From Roseateles_B flavus (GTDB taxonomy: Bacteria > Pseudomonadota > Gammaproteobacteria > Burkholderiales > Burkholderiaceae_C): 64,000 nt of DNA. A program made the position numbers and the translations under genes. How positions within the stretch are numbered: position 1 is the stretch's first letter; each line of letters starts with the position of its first letter. Shown here in pieces: positions 42,276-53,185 of the stretch. The stretch is from the NCBI RefSeq assembly GCF_039872765.1, contig NZ_JBDPZC010000007.1:62001-126000 (forward strand), in the 5' to 3' direction. The notes under the pieces were generated by a model. The model did no database searches, was not told the DNA's origin, and saw only the letters and a list, made by a program, of their open reading frames with translations.

Positions 42276-44719
42276 GGCCGGAGTGTGGGCGAGGGCGAGG
42301 GTGATGGCGAGGGCAGCAGGCCGGCGAAGGCCTGGCGCAGGGCGCGCTCCAGCGCCCGCGTGTGGCGGGCCTCGGCGGCCTGAGCGGCCTGAGCGGCTTG
42401 CGGCCGTGTGCGTGGTCCTGTGCGCGGTCCTGTGCGTGGCCGTGCCAGCAGCGCGTCCACCTGCTGCGCCATGGCCTCCGCGGTGGCGGCGATGCCCAGG
42501 CCGGGGCAGGGTGGCAGGGCGCGCATCTCGGCCAGCGGGGTGCTGCACAGCGGCAGGCCAGCGCCGCGGGCCAGGATCGCCAGCTCGGGCCACAAGTGCG
42601 CCGTGGCGGCCTGGACGGGCGCCAGCACCAGCCCGGCATCCGCGGCCTGCAGCAGCGCAGGCAGCAGCTCGGCCGCGAGCTCGCCCAGGCCCCGGCAGGG
42701 CGCCGGCCAGTTGCCCTCGGCTGGCCCCAGACTGCCCAGCATGAGGAACTGCCAGCCGGGGCGCAGACGGGCCAGCGCCTCCAGCCAGGCGGGATCCGGC
42801 GCTTGCTGCGGCCGGGCCATGACCAGCAGGCGCGGCCCGGCGGGCGGTCCCAGCAGGGCCTGGATCTCCTGCGCCTCGTAGCTGAGGGCGGGCGGTGGGC
42901 GCAGTGCGCGCGCGGGCAGGGCCAGCGGCAGGCGCAGCACCGGCACGCGCGCGGCCGCCTCCTGCGCTGCGCCCTGTGCTGACCAGTGGGCGGCCTGCAG
43001 CGGGCCCTCGCACAGCAGCAGCGCGGCCTGCAGGGCAGAGGCGCTATGGTCCGGCGGCAGGGCCTGCGCGTCGGGCTGGAGCAGCAGGGCGTCGCCAGGC
43101 AGGGTGAGGCGGTCCGGGGCCCAGCCCTGGGCCAGGGGCCAGCGCATGAGCCAGATCAGCGTGCCGCCCTCGGGGCCGCGGCCCACCGCCGCGCGCAGCA
43201 GGGTCAGGTCTTGCCCTGGTGTGGCCCAGCCGGCGTGGGCGCCGGGCTCGTGCAGCACCAGCAGCTCCAGCGCCGGGCCCAGGCGGTGGCGGCGCTGCAG
43301 CGGTGGGCCGGCCGTGGGGCGGGGCGGCTCGACCAGCAGCACCGAGAAGCAGGCTTCGGGCGCCGGGCACGCGTCGCCTGGCGTGGGCTCGCCGGCCAGG
43401 CGGCGCAGCAGCTGCTGAAGCGGCGCGTCCAGCCCCTCCCAGCGCACCGGGAGCAGCACCACGAGGCGCCGGCCCGGCGTCTTCGGTGCTGCGGGCAGGT
43501 CCTGCCAGGCGCGCAGGGCGCGCGCATAGGTCTGCACGGGGACGCGCGAATCCGAGCGGGGGCCCGAAGGGGGAGCGGAGGCCTCGCTGCCCGCCGGCTG
43601 CCACAGGCCGCAGCGGTGCCAGCGGCCGGTGTCGCACCAGTCCGGCCGGTCCAGCAGGGGGTAGAGGCAGATGCCCTGCAGCGGCAGGCCCAGGGCGCGT
43701 GCCTGCAGGGCCTCGCCGGCCATCTCGTGCAGCCAGGCGGCGCGGCCCATGCCCACATGGCCGGTCTCGGCCAGGACCAGGGGCCGCCGGTAGCGCTGGA
43801 AGGCCTGCAGCAGCAGGGCGGAGACCGGCTGGCGCCGCGGATCCCGCAGATGCCAGGCCAGGCGCTTCTCGGTCTGGGCCTCCCATTGGCTGCTGTGGTA
43901 GTGGTTGAAGCCCAGCCAGTCCAGCGCGCGCTCGTGGCCGCCCAGGCCCGGCTCGAGGCGGCCGCTCAACAGGTCCAGGGCCTGCCATTGGTAGTCGCGG
44001 ATCTGCTGCGCCAGGGCGTCCAGCTCGGGCCGGTCCGGCGGCGCGGCCACGTGGACCAGGGGCTCGATGTGAAGAAAACGTGCCTGCGGATCCTCGGCGC
44101 GGATCGCGGCCATGCCCGCCAGCGCCGCGCGCACCAGCCGCCGCTTGACCTGGTAGCCGCTGAGCTCGCTGCTGCTGACGCCCCCGGGCGCCAGGCGGGA
44201 AGCCGCCTCGCTGGCTGCATCGAGGGGCGCATCGGCCTCGGTCTCCTGCAGCACTCCTCCGCTGCCGGCGGCCCAGGCCAGGAAACTGATCTCGTTGATG
44301 GGGGTGTAGAAGCGCGGGGCCTCGCACAGCGGCCGCAGCGCGCGCGCAACGGCGCCGGCGAAGCGCGCGAAGCGCTCGATGAGGGCATCGTCGAAGAAGG
44401 AGAGGTCTGGCGGCAGGCCGTAGTGCATCAGCGTCCACAGGGGCTGGATGCCGGCACGGCGCGCCGCCTGCGCCAGCTGCACGGCGCGGCCGAGGTCCAG
44501 CGCGCCGCCCGCACCCTCGCAGAGCCGCCAGCCGATGGTCTCGCGCAGCGTGCGCAGGCCCAGGCCGGCGGCGCGGCGGTAGTCCTCGTCCAGCCGGGCC
44601 AGGTGGCCGGTGGCGCGGACCATGTCCAGGGCCTCGCCGGCGGCGTTGACATGATCGGCGCCCTCGTAGCCCCCCATCCAGAAGGAGCGCAGCAGGGGCT
44701 CGGGGGGACATTCGCTCAA
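42215..44719 (-). CDS. fusion: GH1-like glycosidase domain plus degenerate glycosyltransferase domain
   Basis: An 834-residue protein. Residues about 10-400 form a clan GH-A TIM barrel: SFWMGGYEGADHVNAAGE, then RFYTPINEISFLAW (the NE acid/base pair), DWLGFNHYHSSQWE and RPLVLAETGHVGMG (nucleophile Glu). Residues about 415-780 look like a weakened GT4-type protein (GRRLVVLLPVRWEGL, PRLLVMARPQQAPDPAWLEAL, WQFLMLGSLGPAEGNW). No signal peptide is seen, so the glycosidase part would be cytoplasmic. The tail is repetitive (RTGPRTGPRTRP, SPSPSPSPT). It is the last gene of the hldC-hldA-gmhA operon. A dispersed-repeat copy encodes GQDLTL in the second domain. The glycosidase part is firm, the second domain tentative. 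Confidence 0.75.
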   Translation of the reverse strand: MSECPPEPLLRSFWMGGYEGADHVNAAGEALDMVRATGHLARLDEDYRRAAGLGLRTLRETIGWRLCEGAGGALDLGRAVQLAQAARRAGIQPLWTLMHYGLPPDLSFFDDALIERFARFAGAVARALRPLCEAPRFYTPINEISFLAWAAGSGGVLQETEADAPLDAASEAASRLAPGGVSSSELSGYQVKRRLVRAALAGMAAIRAEDPQARFLHIEPLVHVAAPPDRPELDALAQQIRDYQWQALDLLSGRLEPGLGGHERALDWLGFNHYHSSQWEAQTEKRLAWHLRDPRRQPVSALLLQAFQRYRRPLVLAETGHVGMGRAAWLHEMAGEALQARALGLPLQGICLYPLLDRPDWCDTGRWHRCGLWQPAGSEASAPPSGPRSDSRVPVQTYARALRAWQDLPAAPKTPGRRLVVLLPVRWEGLDAPLQQLLRRLAGEPTPGDACPAPEACFSVLLVEPPRPTAGPPLQRRHRLGPALELLVLHEPGAHAGWATPGQDLTLLRAAVGRGPEGGTLIWLMRWPLAQGWAPDRLTLPGDALLLQPDAQALPPDHSASALQAALLLCEGPLQAAHWSAQGAAQEAAARVPVLRLPLALPARALRPPPALSYEAQEIQALLGPPAGPRLLVMARPQQAPDPAWLEALARLRPGWQFLMLGSLGPAEGNWPAPCRGLGELAAELLPALLQAADAGLVLAPVQAATAHLWPELAILARGAGLPLCSTPLAEMRALPPCPGLGIAATAEAMAQQVDALLARPRTGPRTGPRTRPQAAQAAQAAEARHTRALERALRQAFAGLLPSPSPSPSPTLRPQPTSPLEAAAPLASVACGR
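42411..42444. repeat. 12-bp tandem repeat
   Basis: CGTGGTCCTGTG, CGCGGTCCTGTG, then a partial CGTGGCCGTG. It encodes the RTGP repeats near the C-terminus of the fusion protein. A nine-base duplication (GGCCTGAGC) lies just before it. Confidence 0.8.
43201..43213 (+). repeat. dispersed 13-bp repeat, copy 6
   Basis: Exact GGGTCAGGTCTTG inside the fusion gene (opposite strand, G-Q-D-L-T-L). CAGGG (43199-43203) and CCCTG (43214-43218) flank TCAGGTCTTG and can pair. Confidence 0.85.
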
Positions 44720-44741
44720 GAGCGGCCTTTCCCAGCAGGGC

Positions 44742-45380
44742 TCAGCAGCCCGCCGCCGGCTGTGGCGCCGCGAGGCCCAGGCAGTACTCGATCTGGGCGC
44801 ACAGCGTGTGGCCGATGAAGATGTGGGCCTCCTGGATGCGCGCCGTGTCCTCGTGCGGCACCACGATGCACTGGTCGCAGAAGCTGGGCATGTAGCCGCC
44901 GTCCCGGCCGGTGAGGCCCACGGTGTGCAGGCCGGCGGCCCGGGCCACGGCCAGGGCCCGCAGCACGTTGCGGGATTGGCCTGAAGTCGAGATGCCGATG
45001 GCGCAGTCGCCCGGCCGGCCCAGGGCCGCGACCTGGCGGGCGAAGACCTCGTCGTAGCCGTAGTCGTTGGCCACGCAGGTGAGCACCGAGCTGTCGGTGG
45101 TCAGGGCCACGGCGGCCAGGGGGCGGCGCTCGCGCTGGAAGCGGCCGCTGAGTTCGGCGGCCAGGTGCTGGCAGTCCGCCGCCGATCCGCCGTTGCCGAA
45201 GAAGAGCAGTGTGTGGCCGGCGCGCAGCACGGCGGCAAGCCGGCGGCCGATCTGGCCCACCAGCATCTGCTGCCGGTGCAGCTCATGGAAGACCGACTGG
45301 TGCTCCTGCAGCAGGCGGTGGAACAGCTGGCCCAGCTCGTCGACCGGGGGCTGGGCGGGCAGGCATGAAGCGGCCTTCAT
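44742..45380 (-). CDS. gmhA: sedoheptulose-7-phosphate isomerase
   Basis: A 212-residue SIS-domain isomerase for the first step of heptose synthesis (sedoheptulose-7-phosphate to D-glycero-D-manno-heptose-7-phosphate). Family motifs are LLFFGNGGSAADCQHLAAELSGRF, LTTDSSVLTCVANDYGYDEVF, GISTSGQSRNVL and TARIQEAHIFIGHTLC with the catalytic Glu/His. The ATG overlaps the hldA stop (ATGA). Confidence 0.94.
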   Translation of the reverse strand: MKAASCLPAQPPVDELGQLFHRLLQEHQSVFHELHRQQMLVGQIGRRLAAVLRAGHTLLFFGNGGSAADCQHLAAELSGRFQRERRPLAAVALTTDSSVLTCVANDYGYDEVFARQVAALGRPGDCAIGISTSGQSRNVLRALAVARAAGLHTVGLTGRDGGYMPSFCDQCIVVPHEDTARIQEAHIFIGHTLCAQIEYCLGLAAPQPAAGC

Positions 45381-46306
45381 GCGGGATCTTCCTCGAAGAT
45401 GCCCATCTCGGCCAGGCTCAGCCGCGCGGTCCCGAACTTGCCCACCACGATGCCGGCCGCCCGGTTGGCCGCGCGCACGGCCTGCTCCAGGCTGGCGCCG
45501 CGCACCAGGAAGCAGGTGAGGGCGGCCAGGGCGGTGTCGCCCGCGCCGCTGACGTCGTAGACCTCGCGCGCCTCTGCCGGTACGTGCAGGGTGGCGCCGC
45601 CGCGCGAGTACAGCGTCATGCCCCCGGCGCCGCGCGTCACGAGCAGGTGCTGCAGATCCAGCCGGGCCATGAGCGCCTGCAGCTTGCCCTCCAGGTCGGC
45701 CTCGTCCGTCCAGTTGCCCAGCGCCGCCTGCAGCTCGGCCAGGTTGGGCTTGAGCAGCCAGGCTCCGCGGTAGGCCGCAAGATCCGGGTTCTTGGGATCG
45801 ACCAGGGTGCGGCAGCCCGCCTGGCGCGCGTCCATCAGCAGCTGGGCGCTCTCGCTGAGCGTGCCCTTGCCGTAGTCCGAGAGCAGCAGGTAGCGCACCT
45901 GCGGCAGCAGCGGCCGGACCAGGGACATGAGGGCCTCGGCCACCTCGGCCGGCAGGGGCTGCTCGATGTCCATGCGCAGCAGCTGCTGGCGCTGGCTGAC
46001 CATGCGAATCTTCTGCGTCGTCGGGAAGAGGTGGCTGCGGACCCAGTGGCGCTCGATATGGGGATGGTCCAGCAGGCGTTCCAGGCACAGACCCGCGGCG
46101 TCCTCGCCCACGGAGCCGGCCAGGCGGCAGGGGCAGCCCAGGCTCGCCAGGTTCAGCGCGACATTGGAGGCGCCGCCCGCCCGCGGGTCGTGGCGCTGCA
46201 TGCGCAGCACCGGCACCGGCGCCTCGGGCGAGATGCGCTGCACGGCGCCTTCCAGGTAGACGTCCAGCATGCAGTCGCCCACGATCAGCACTTCGGGCGG
46301 CTTCAT
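45377..46306 (-). CDS. hldA: D-glycero-beta-D-manno-heptose-7-phosphate kinase
   Basis: A 309-residue PfkB-family kinase that phosphorylates heptose-7-phosphate at C1. It shows VLIVGDCMLDVYLEGAVQRISPEAPVPV, RAGGASNVALNLASLG, SDYGKGTLS, PKNPDLAAYRG, LKPNLAEL and the catalytic VSGAGDTALAALTCFL (GAGD). In enterobacteria this domain is fused to the adenylyltransferase as HldE; here they are separate, coupled genes, as usual in Burkholderiales. Confidence 0.93.
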   Translation of the reverse strand: MKPPEVLIVGDCMLDVYLEGAVQRISPEAPVPVLRMQRHDPRAGGASNVALNLASLGCPCRLAGSVGEDAAGLCLERLLDHPHIERHWVRSHLFPTTQKIRMVSQRQQLLRMDIEQPLPAEVAEALMSLVRPLLPQVRYLLLSDYGKGTLSESAQLLMDARQAGCRTLVDPKNPDLAAYRGAWLLKPNLAELQAALGNWTDEADLEGKLQALMARLDLQHLLVTRGAGGMTLYSRGGATLHVPAEAREVYDVSGAGDTALAALTCFLVRGASLEQAVRAANRAAGIVVGKFGTARLSLAEMGIFEEDPA

Positions 46307-46818
46307 CGGCGCGCCTCCCGCAGGCCTTCGGAGGCGCTGCCCCGGATGCGCCGCAGCAGCGCCGTCGTCGAGTGCCCGGCGGCATAAGGCTCGATCTCTG
46401 TGCGGCCGCCCCAGGCGGCGACGAGGGCGGCCTCGGGCAGGCGCTCGGGGTGGTAGTCGCCGCCCTTCACGTAGACCTCGGGCTTCAGAAGCTGCAGCAG
46501 GGCGGCTGGCCCGCTGTCGTCGAACCAGCTGACCCAGCTCACGCAGCCCAGGGCCGCCACGAGGCGCGCCCGCTGCGGCAGCGGCAGCACGGGGCGGCGA
46601 CCCGGCTTGCCCAGCCGGCCGGCCGAGGCGTCGGTGTTCAGCGCCACGAGCAGGCAGGCCCCATGGCGGCGCGCCCGCTCCAGGCAGGCCACATGACCGA
46701 CATGGAGCAGGTCGAAGACGCCATTGGTGAACACCAGCGGCCGCGGCAGCCGGGCCATGAGCGCGGGCAGGGCTGCCGGCGCCAGGCATTTGCTCGAGCT
46801 GTCCCAGGCGTTCTGCAC
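46303..46818 (-). CDS. hldC: D-glycero-beta-D-manno-heptose-1-phosphate adenylyltransferase
   Basis: A 171-residue nucleotidyltransferase making ADP-heptose. The signature is LVFTNGVFDLLHVGHVACLERAR (HxGH site), followed by VALNTDASAGRLGKPGRRP and VYVKGGDYHPERLPE. The GTG at 46818 is chosen because GGAGG lies nine bases before it and the protein then has a normal N-terminal extension. ATG codons inside would cut into the fold. It is the first gene of hldC-hldA-gmhA-glycosidase. A sigma-54-like promoter and an activator-like motif lie upstream. Confidence 0.9.
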   Translation of the reverse strand: MQNAWDSSSKCLAPAALPALMARLPRPLVFTNGVFDLLHVGHVACLERARRHGACLLVALNTDASAGRLGKPGRRPVLPLPQRARLVAALGCVSWVSWFDDSGPAALLQLLKPEVYVKGGDYHPERLPEAALVAAWGGRTEIEPYAAGHSTTALLRRIRGSASEGLREARR

Positions 46819-46856
46819 AGTGCAGTGCCTCCATGTTGAAAGAGTGATGCGCCAGG

Positions 46857-46871
46857 GCAGCGGGCGTGCCC
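46857..46871 (-). promoter_or_regulatory. candidate sigma-54 promoter for the heptose operon
   Basis: On the minus strand GGGCACGCCCGCTGC: GGCAC intact, ten-base spacing, CTGC for TTGC. Predicted start near 46845, 27 bases before the hldC GTG. Confidence 0.5.
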
Positions 46872-46913
46872 GGTCCGGTGCGGACGGCGGATGGTGGGCG
46901 GGACGAAGGACTT

Positions 46914-46928
46914 GCCGCAAGGATTGCC
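46914..46928. promoter_or_regulatory. GGCAAG-type palindromic motif
   Basis: GGCAATCCTTGCGGC on the minus strand, arms GCAA/TTGC, 43 bases beyond the -24 element of the hldC promoter. Confidence 0.5.
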
Positions 46929-46950
46929 GCGGCCCAGCGCCACGGCGGGC

Positions 46951-49758
46951 TCAGGGCGCCGAGGTCTCGGCGCTGCGCGGCTGCTGCGCGGCCGTGGAGA
47001 TCAGGCGCAGCACATGCTCCGGGTCCACCGGCTTGGTCAGGTGGTGGTCGAAACCGGCGGCGATGGCCTCCCGGCGGTCAGCCTCCTGGCCCCAGCCGGT
47101 GATGGCGATCAGCACCGGGTGCTCCCCGCCGGGCAGGGCGCGGATGGCGCGCGCGACCTCCTTGCCGTCCTGCAGGGGCATGCCGATGTCCAGCAGGCAG
47201 ACGTCGGCCGGATCGGCACGGAAGGCCGCAACGGCCTGCTCGCCGTCGTAGGCGCAGCTCACCCGGTGGCCTTGCATCTGCAGCAGCGCGGAGAGGCTCT
47301 GTGCCGCCTCCTCGTTGTCATCGGCGATCAGCACATGCATGGGACGCGCCGGTTGCGGCCGCGGCGCCGCCGGAGCCGGCTCGCGGGGACCCGGCTGGCT
47401 GACATGCAGCAGCGGGATGCGCACGGTGAAGCAGCTGCCGCAGCCGGGGCCGTCGCTGGCGGCCGTGATGCTGCCGCCGTGCAGGTCCACCAGGCCGCGT
47501 GCCAGCGCCAGCCCGATGCCCAGCCCGCCGCCGGGCTTGCCTTCGTCGCCGCTGCCCAGGCGGGTGTACATGTGGAAGACGTCACCCAGCGACGCCGGTG
47601 GCATGCCGATGCCGTTGTCGCTGACCTCGATGCACAGCTCGCCCTTGCCCGCCCGCGCCCGCAGCTGGATCTCGCCGCCAGGCTCGGTGTACTTGGCCGC
47701 GTTGCTGAGCAGGTTGGCCACCACCTGGGAGAGGCGCAGGGCATCGGCGTCGAAGCGCAGCGGGCGGCGGGGCAGCTCCAGCAGCAGGCGGTGCTGCTTG
47801 GCGTCGATGAGGGGGCGCACCGCCTCGACCGCGTTGCTGATGATGCTGCCCAGCTCCGCGCGGTCCAGGCGCAGCAGCAGCGCGCCGCGGGCGATGCGGG
47901 AGATGTCCAGGAGATCATCCAGCAGCAGGGCCATGTGGCGCACCTGGCGGTCGATCAGCTCGTTGCCCCAGCGCTTCTGCTCCTCGGTGGCCTCGGTGGC
48001 GCTGGACAGATGGGCGGCCTGGCGTATCGGCGCGAGCAGATTGCGCAGCTCGTGGGCCAGGGTGGCGATGAACTCGTCCTTGCGGCGGTCGGCGTCGCGC
48101 AGCTGCTGATCGTGCCGCCTGCGATCGCTGACATTGGCCGCCCACACCGCCAGCGAGTGGCCCATGGGCGAGACGATGCAGTGGAAGTGCTGCGCCAGCC
48201 CGCGGCCGCCCTCCGGTGCGCTGAACTCGAACTCGCAGGTCTCGTTGCGCAGCAGCGCGCGCTGGCACTGGGCCAGCAGGTCGGGCCGGCGCTGCCAGAC
48301 GCCCACGAGGATGTCCTGCACCGGCCGCCCGATCAGCTGCTCGCGTCGGCCCTTGAGCGCACGGACCGTAGCGGCGTTGAGGTAGTCCAGACGGAAGTCT
48401 TCCAGCTGGCCGCTGTCATCGCGTACCGGGCTCAGCACGACGAAGGGCACGGCCGAGGCCTCGAGCACGGCCTCGAAGCGGAGCTCCGAGGCCTGCAGCG
48501 CCGCGCGGGCCCGGGCACGCTCGATGAAGAGCACGGCCTTGTTGGCGCACATGTCCATGGCGGTCCGCTCGCGCGCATTGGGCAGCCGCGCCTCCTGCAG
48601 GAACAGGCTCATGGCGCCCATCAGCTCGCCCTGGTCGCTGATCAGCGGCAGGGCATGGGCGGCATGGAGCCGGCGGCCGGTCATGAGGGCGCGGATGGGC
48701 TGGCACCGGGGGTCGCTCTGCATGTCCTGCACCATGAGGCGGGCCCGTTCCTTCATGGCCATGCCACAGATGCCGCCGTCATTGACCAGACGCTCCAGCT
48801 CGGCGGCAGGCATGTCAGAGAAGCCGTGCTGGGCCATGATGCGGGGCCGGCCGTCGTCCAGCATGCTGATGAGGCCGGCGCCGCTGTGGTGGATTTCAAG
48901 CGCCGTGGCCAGCACCTGCTGCAGCTGCTCCTCGAGGGTGCCCGGTGCCAGCAGGCGGCTGCTCAACTCGTGCAGGCGCCGCAGGTCCTCCAGCTGTTCG
49001 CCCAGCGCCGCCTTGGCGCCCTGCAGGTCCACCTCGGCGCGCTTGCGGGCGCTGATGTCGATGCCGGCGCCCTGGACGCGGGTGTGGCGGGTCTCGATGT
49101 CCTGGCTGACCTGGCCGCACAGCAGGACCCAGTAGGGCAGGCCGTCGGCATCGCTGAGATTCAGCTCGTGGAGGAAGAAGCGGCTCGGGCCGGTGGCCAG
49201 GCCCTCCAGCACCTCGCGCAGCCGGCGGGCCGAGACCTCCGGCAGCGGGGCCAGCCAGGCATCCAGGGCCTGGGGGGCGTGCGACCAGGGCAGCTGCAGC
49301 ATCTCCGCGAAGCGGGGCGAGGCCTGGAGGCTGCGGTGCTGAAAGTCCAGCTCGAACAGGCCCAGACCGGCCTTCTCGACGATCTGGCGCTGCTGCTGTT
49401 CGGCCTGCTCGGCCTTCAGCACAGACTGCTGGACGTGACGCAGGCGGCGCGCCACGAGCAGCAGCAGCGCCCCGCCCAGCACGGCCTGCGTCAGCAGCGC
49501 CCCCACGGCCGGTGCAGGGGCCAGATCCAGGGCGCCACCCAGCCAGGGCAGCACCAGCCCGCCCAGCAGCAGGGTGAGGCCCGGCAGCGGGCCGGCCAGG
49601 ACGCAGCAGACCAGGGCCAGCGGCACGGCGGCCCAGGGGGTGCTTGCAATGGAGGGTGACTGCTGGACGACGGCGTGCTCGCAGAGGGTGGCAAGAAGGG
49701 CCGTCGCCAATGCGAGGGCGTGGGCCTGCCAGCGCCTCGGGCTCCCTGCAGTTGGCAT
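46951..49758 (-). CDS. hybrid sensor histidine kinase (membrane, PAS, GAF, PAS, HK, receiver)
   Basis: A 935-residue sensor. Residues about 10-105 hold several membrane helices (LALATALLATLC, LALVCCVLAGPLPGLTLLLGGLVL). A PAS-like domain at about 125-235 and a GAF domain at about 265-410 (GISMLDDGRPRIMAQ-type, AAHALPLISDQGELMGAMSLF) follow, then a second PAS. The kinase core has AHELRNLLAPIRQAAHL (the usual P after HELRN is L), NLLSNAAKYTEPGG, DNGIGM and GGGLGIGLALARGL. The C-terminal receiver (about 812-925) has VLIADDNEEAAQSL and the phospho-Asp in VCLLDIGMPLQDG. It may feed the sigma-54 activator encoded nearby (inference). Confidence 0.92.
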   Translation of the reverse strand: MPTAGSPRRWQAHALALATALLATLCEHAVVQQSPSIASTPWAAVPLALVCCVLAGPLPGLTLLLGGLVLPWLGGALDLAPAPAVGALLTQAVLGGALLLLVARRLRHVQQSVLKAEQAEQQQRQIVEKAGLGLFELDFQHRSLQASPRFAEMLQLPWSHAPQALDAWLAPLPEVSARRLREVLEGLATGPSRFFLHELNLSDADGLPYWVLLCGQVSQDIETRHTRVQGAGIDISARKRAEVDLQGAKAALGEQLEDLRRLHELSSRLLAPGTLEEQLQQVLATALEIHHSGAGLISMLDDGRPRIMAQHGFSDMPAAELERLVNDGGICGMAMKERARLMVQDMQSDPRCQPIRALMTGRRLHAAHALPLISDQGELMGAMSLFLQEARLPNARERTAMDMCANKAVLFIERARARAALQASELRFEAVLEASAVPFVVLSPVRDDSGQLEDFRLDYLNAATVRALKGRREQLIGRPVQDILVGVWQRRPDLLAQCQRALLRNETCEFEFSAPEGGRGLAQHFHCIVSPMGHSLAVWAANVSDRRRHDQQLRDADRRKDEFIATLAHELRNLLAPIRQAAHLSSATEATEEQKRWGNELIDRQVRHMALLLDDLLDISRIARGALLLRLDRAELGSIISNAVEAVRPLIDAKQHRLLLELPRRPLRFDADALRLSQVVANLLSNAAKYTEPGGEIQLRARAGKGELCIEVSDNGIGMPPASLGDVFHMYTRLGSGDEGKPGGGLGIGLALARGLVDLHGGSITAASDGPGCGSCFTVRIPLLHVSQPGPREPAPAAPRPQPARPMHVLIADDNEEAAQSLSALLQMQGHRVSCAYDGEQAVAAFRADPADVCLLDIGMPLQDGKEVARAIRALPGGEHPVLIAITGWGQEADRREAIAAGFDHHLTKPVDPEHVLRLISTAAQQPRSAETSAP

Positions 49759-49992
49759 GGGTTTCTGCCCCTATGGGTACTCAATCGGCTGTCCTGGCCC
49801 GGGCTCCGCGGATTCTGAGGGGAAGGGAGCCGGGCCGGGCGGGCTATTGAAGCACATCAATGGTGGTGTGGGAAAGCATCGATCCCCTCAGTGCCGCATG
49901 CTGCCTTGCATTGCAGGGAATGCCAGCGCCCGTGTCGTCTGGCTTATGGAACGTTTGCGCCCGCCCTTGCACAGCGCCGAGGTGTCGCAGGC

Positions 49993-50154
49993 TCAGGACA
50001 GGGGGGCCTTGCGACGACGATGGGTGCGCTGCACGCAGCAGACGCCCATGAGGCTCAGCGTGAGCAGGCCGAGCCATGTCAGGCGGCGGTTGCTGCGGCT
50101 GCATGACCCCGTTGACTGAAGGGACTCATGGCCCTTGAAACGCGATGAATACAT
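49993..50154 (-). CDS. 53-residue single-span membrane protein
   Basis: A short open frame starting MYSSRFKGHESLQ. CGGAGAG lies six bases before the ATG, an excellent ribosome-binding site. Residues 20-26 are basic (RSNRRLTW), about 24-42 are one hydrophobic helix (LTWLGLLTLSLMGVCCV), and the tail is very basic (QRTHRRRKAPLS). This could be a small regulator or stabiliser of the adjacent membrane kinase (inference). A sigma-54-like site with correct spacing lies 36-50 bases upstream. It matches no family I know. Confidence 0.6.
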   Translation of the reverse strand: MYSSRFKGHESLQSTGSCSRSNRRLTWLGLLTLSLMGVCCVQRTHRRRKAPLS

Positions 50155-50189
50155 GGAACTCTCCGATTGGCATGCCGTGCGGGCCTAGG

Positions 50190-50204
50190 GCAATGGACGT
50201 TCCT
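50190..50204 (-). promoter_or_regulatory. candidate sigma-54 promoter for the 53-residue protein
   Basis: On the minus strand AGGAACGTCCATTGC: GG-N10-GC, with A and C of GGxAC and a perfect TTGC. Predicted start near 50178, 24 bases before the ATG. Confidence 0.5.
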
Positions 50205-50355
50205 GCGGCAACAAAGGGGCAGTGTCACAAGCTGATGCAAAAAGAGCGCTCGCGTCTTGAACATTTCACGCGTCAAAGTTGCAAGATGCACGCAGCCGTT
50301 CTGTCTGCATCCTTGCGGGCAGCAAGGCACCCATGGGACCTGGAAGGGAGATGGC

Positions 50356-52005
<1,650 letters not shown>

Positions 52006-53185
52006 GGCACCCAGCGCTGCAAGGCCTCGGCGGGATTCATCAGCGCGGCATAGCGGCGCATCATCAGCCCGCTCACGCGGGACCAGTCCAGGGTGCGGGC
52101 CCGGCACAGCGCGAGGTCCAGGCGCAGCGCCTCCGGATCGTCCAGGGCCTGGCGCATGGCAGCGGCCCAGTCGGCGGGGCTGGCGCTGTCGACGGCCAGC
52201 GCCACGTCCGCGCCCAGCTCGCCCAGGCCGGCCCGGCTGCTCAGCACCACCGGCGTGCGGCAGGCCATGGCCTCCAGTGCGGCCAGGCCGAAAGTCTCCT
52301 GATCGCCGGCATGGACGAAGGCATCGCAGCTGGCCATGATGCGGGCCAGGCCGGACGGGTCCGCCACCGGCGGCAGCAAGCGGACTTGCGGTCCCGAGGG
52401 GGCACAGGGGCCGGCGCCCACGCACAGCAGCACATGGCCGGTCCCGAGGGCTCGCACCGCACGGGCCAGCAGAGGCAGGCGCTTTTCCGGCGCGAATCGC
52501 CCGCAGTACAGCAGCAGGCGCGTGCCGGGCGGCAGGCCCAGCTCGCGCTTGAGCCAGCGCGCCCAGCCGCCCTTGCGCGCGGCTGGTCGGAAGGTGCTGC
52601 AGTCCACGCCCAGGGGCTGGTACTGCACCTGGTCCAGGCCGCAGAGCCGCAGCTGGTGCTCCAGCGAGCGGCTGGGCGCCAGCACCAGGTCGAAGCCGCC
52701 GTACAGGCGGACGAGGTAGCGCTGGGCCCGTTCACGTGCCCACGCGCCGGCCCTGCGGCCGCCCAGCTGCCCCGCCCATCGTTCCAGCAGGGCAGGAAGA
52801 TGGCTGTGGCAGAAGGCCACGGCCGGCACGCCCAGCTGCTGCGAGGCCTCCAGGCTGGCCCAGCCCAGCACATAGGGGTCGGCCGCCTCGATGAGGTCCG
52901 GCTGGGCCTGCTTCATCAGGGCGACGGCACGGCGGCGGTCCACGACGAAGCGGTAGCCGCCCGAGCGCGGCAGGCTCAGTCCGCCACAGGCCAGCAGGCC
53001 GGCGCCCTGGCCCTCGGGCACCAGCAGGCTGTGGCGCCAGCCTGCGTCCAGCAGCTGCTGACGCTTGGCGCTGATCACGCGCCGCACACCGCCGGTGGGG
53101 TTGCTGCTCCAGAACATCGTGGTGTCCAGCACGTGAGGTCCGGGCGCTGCGCCCGGAGCCCGGGCGGTCTGCGGGGGAAGGGGGA

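Larger units (their letters stand above)
49759..50355. other. regulatory stretch between the kinase and activator genes
   Basis: About 600 bases. It contains one small gene (49993-50154, minus) with its own sigma-54-like promoter (50190-50204). The remainder, 49759-49992 and 50205-50355, shows no clear gene. GGAAGGGAG precedes the GTG start of the activator. Confidence 0.5.

Noticed and set aside
49844..50104. 86-codon frame on the minus strand beside the kinase gene
   Set aside because: It has no ribosome site and a Pro/His-rich random-looking translation; the overlapping 53-codon frame has a strong site and a membrane helix.
50166..50181. TTGGCATGCCGTGCGG as a sigma-54 promoter
   Set aside because: The GG and GC are eight bases apart instead of ten.
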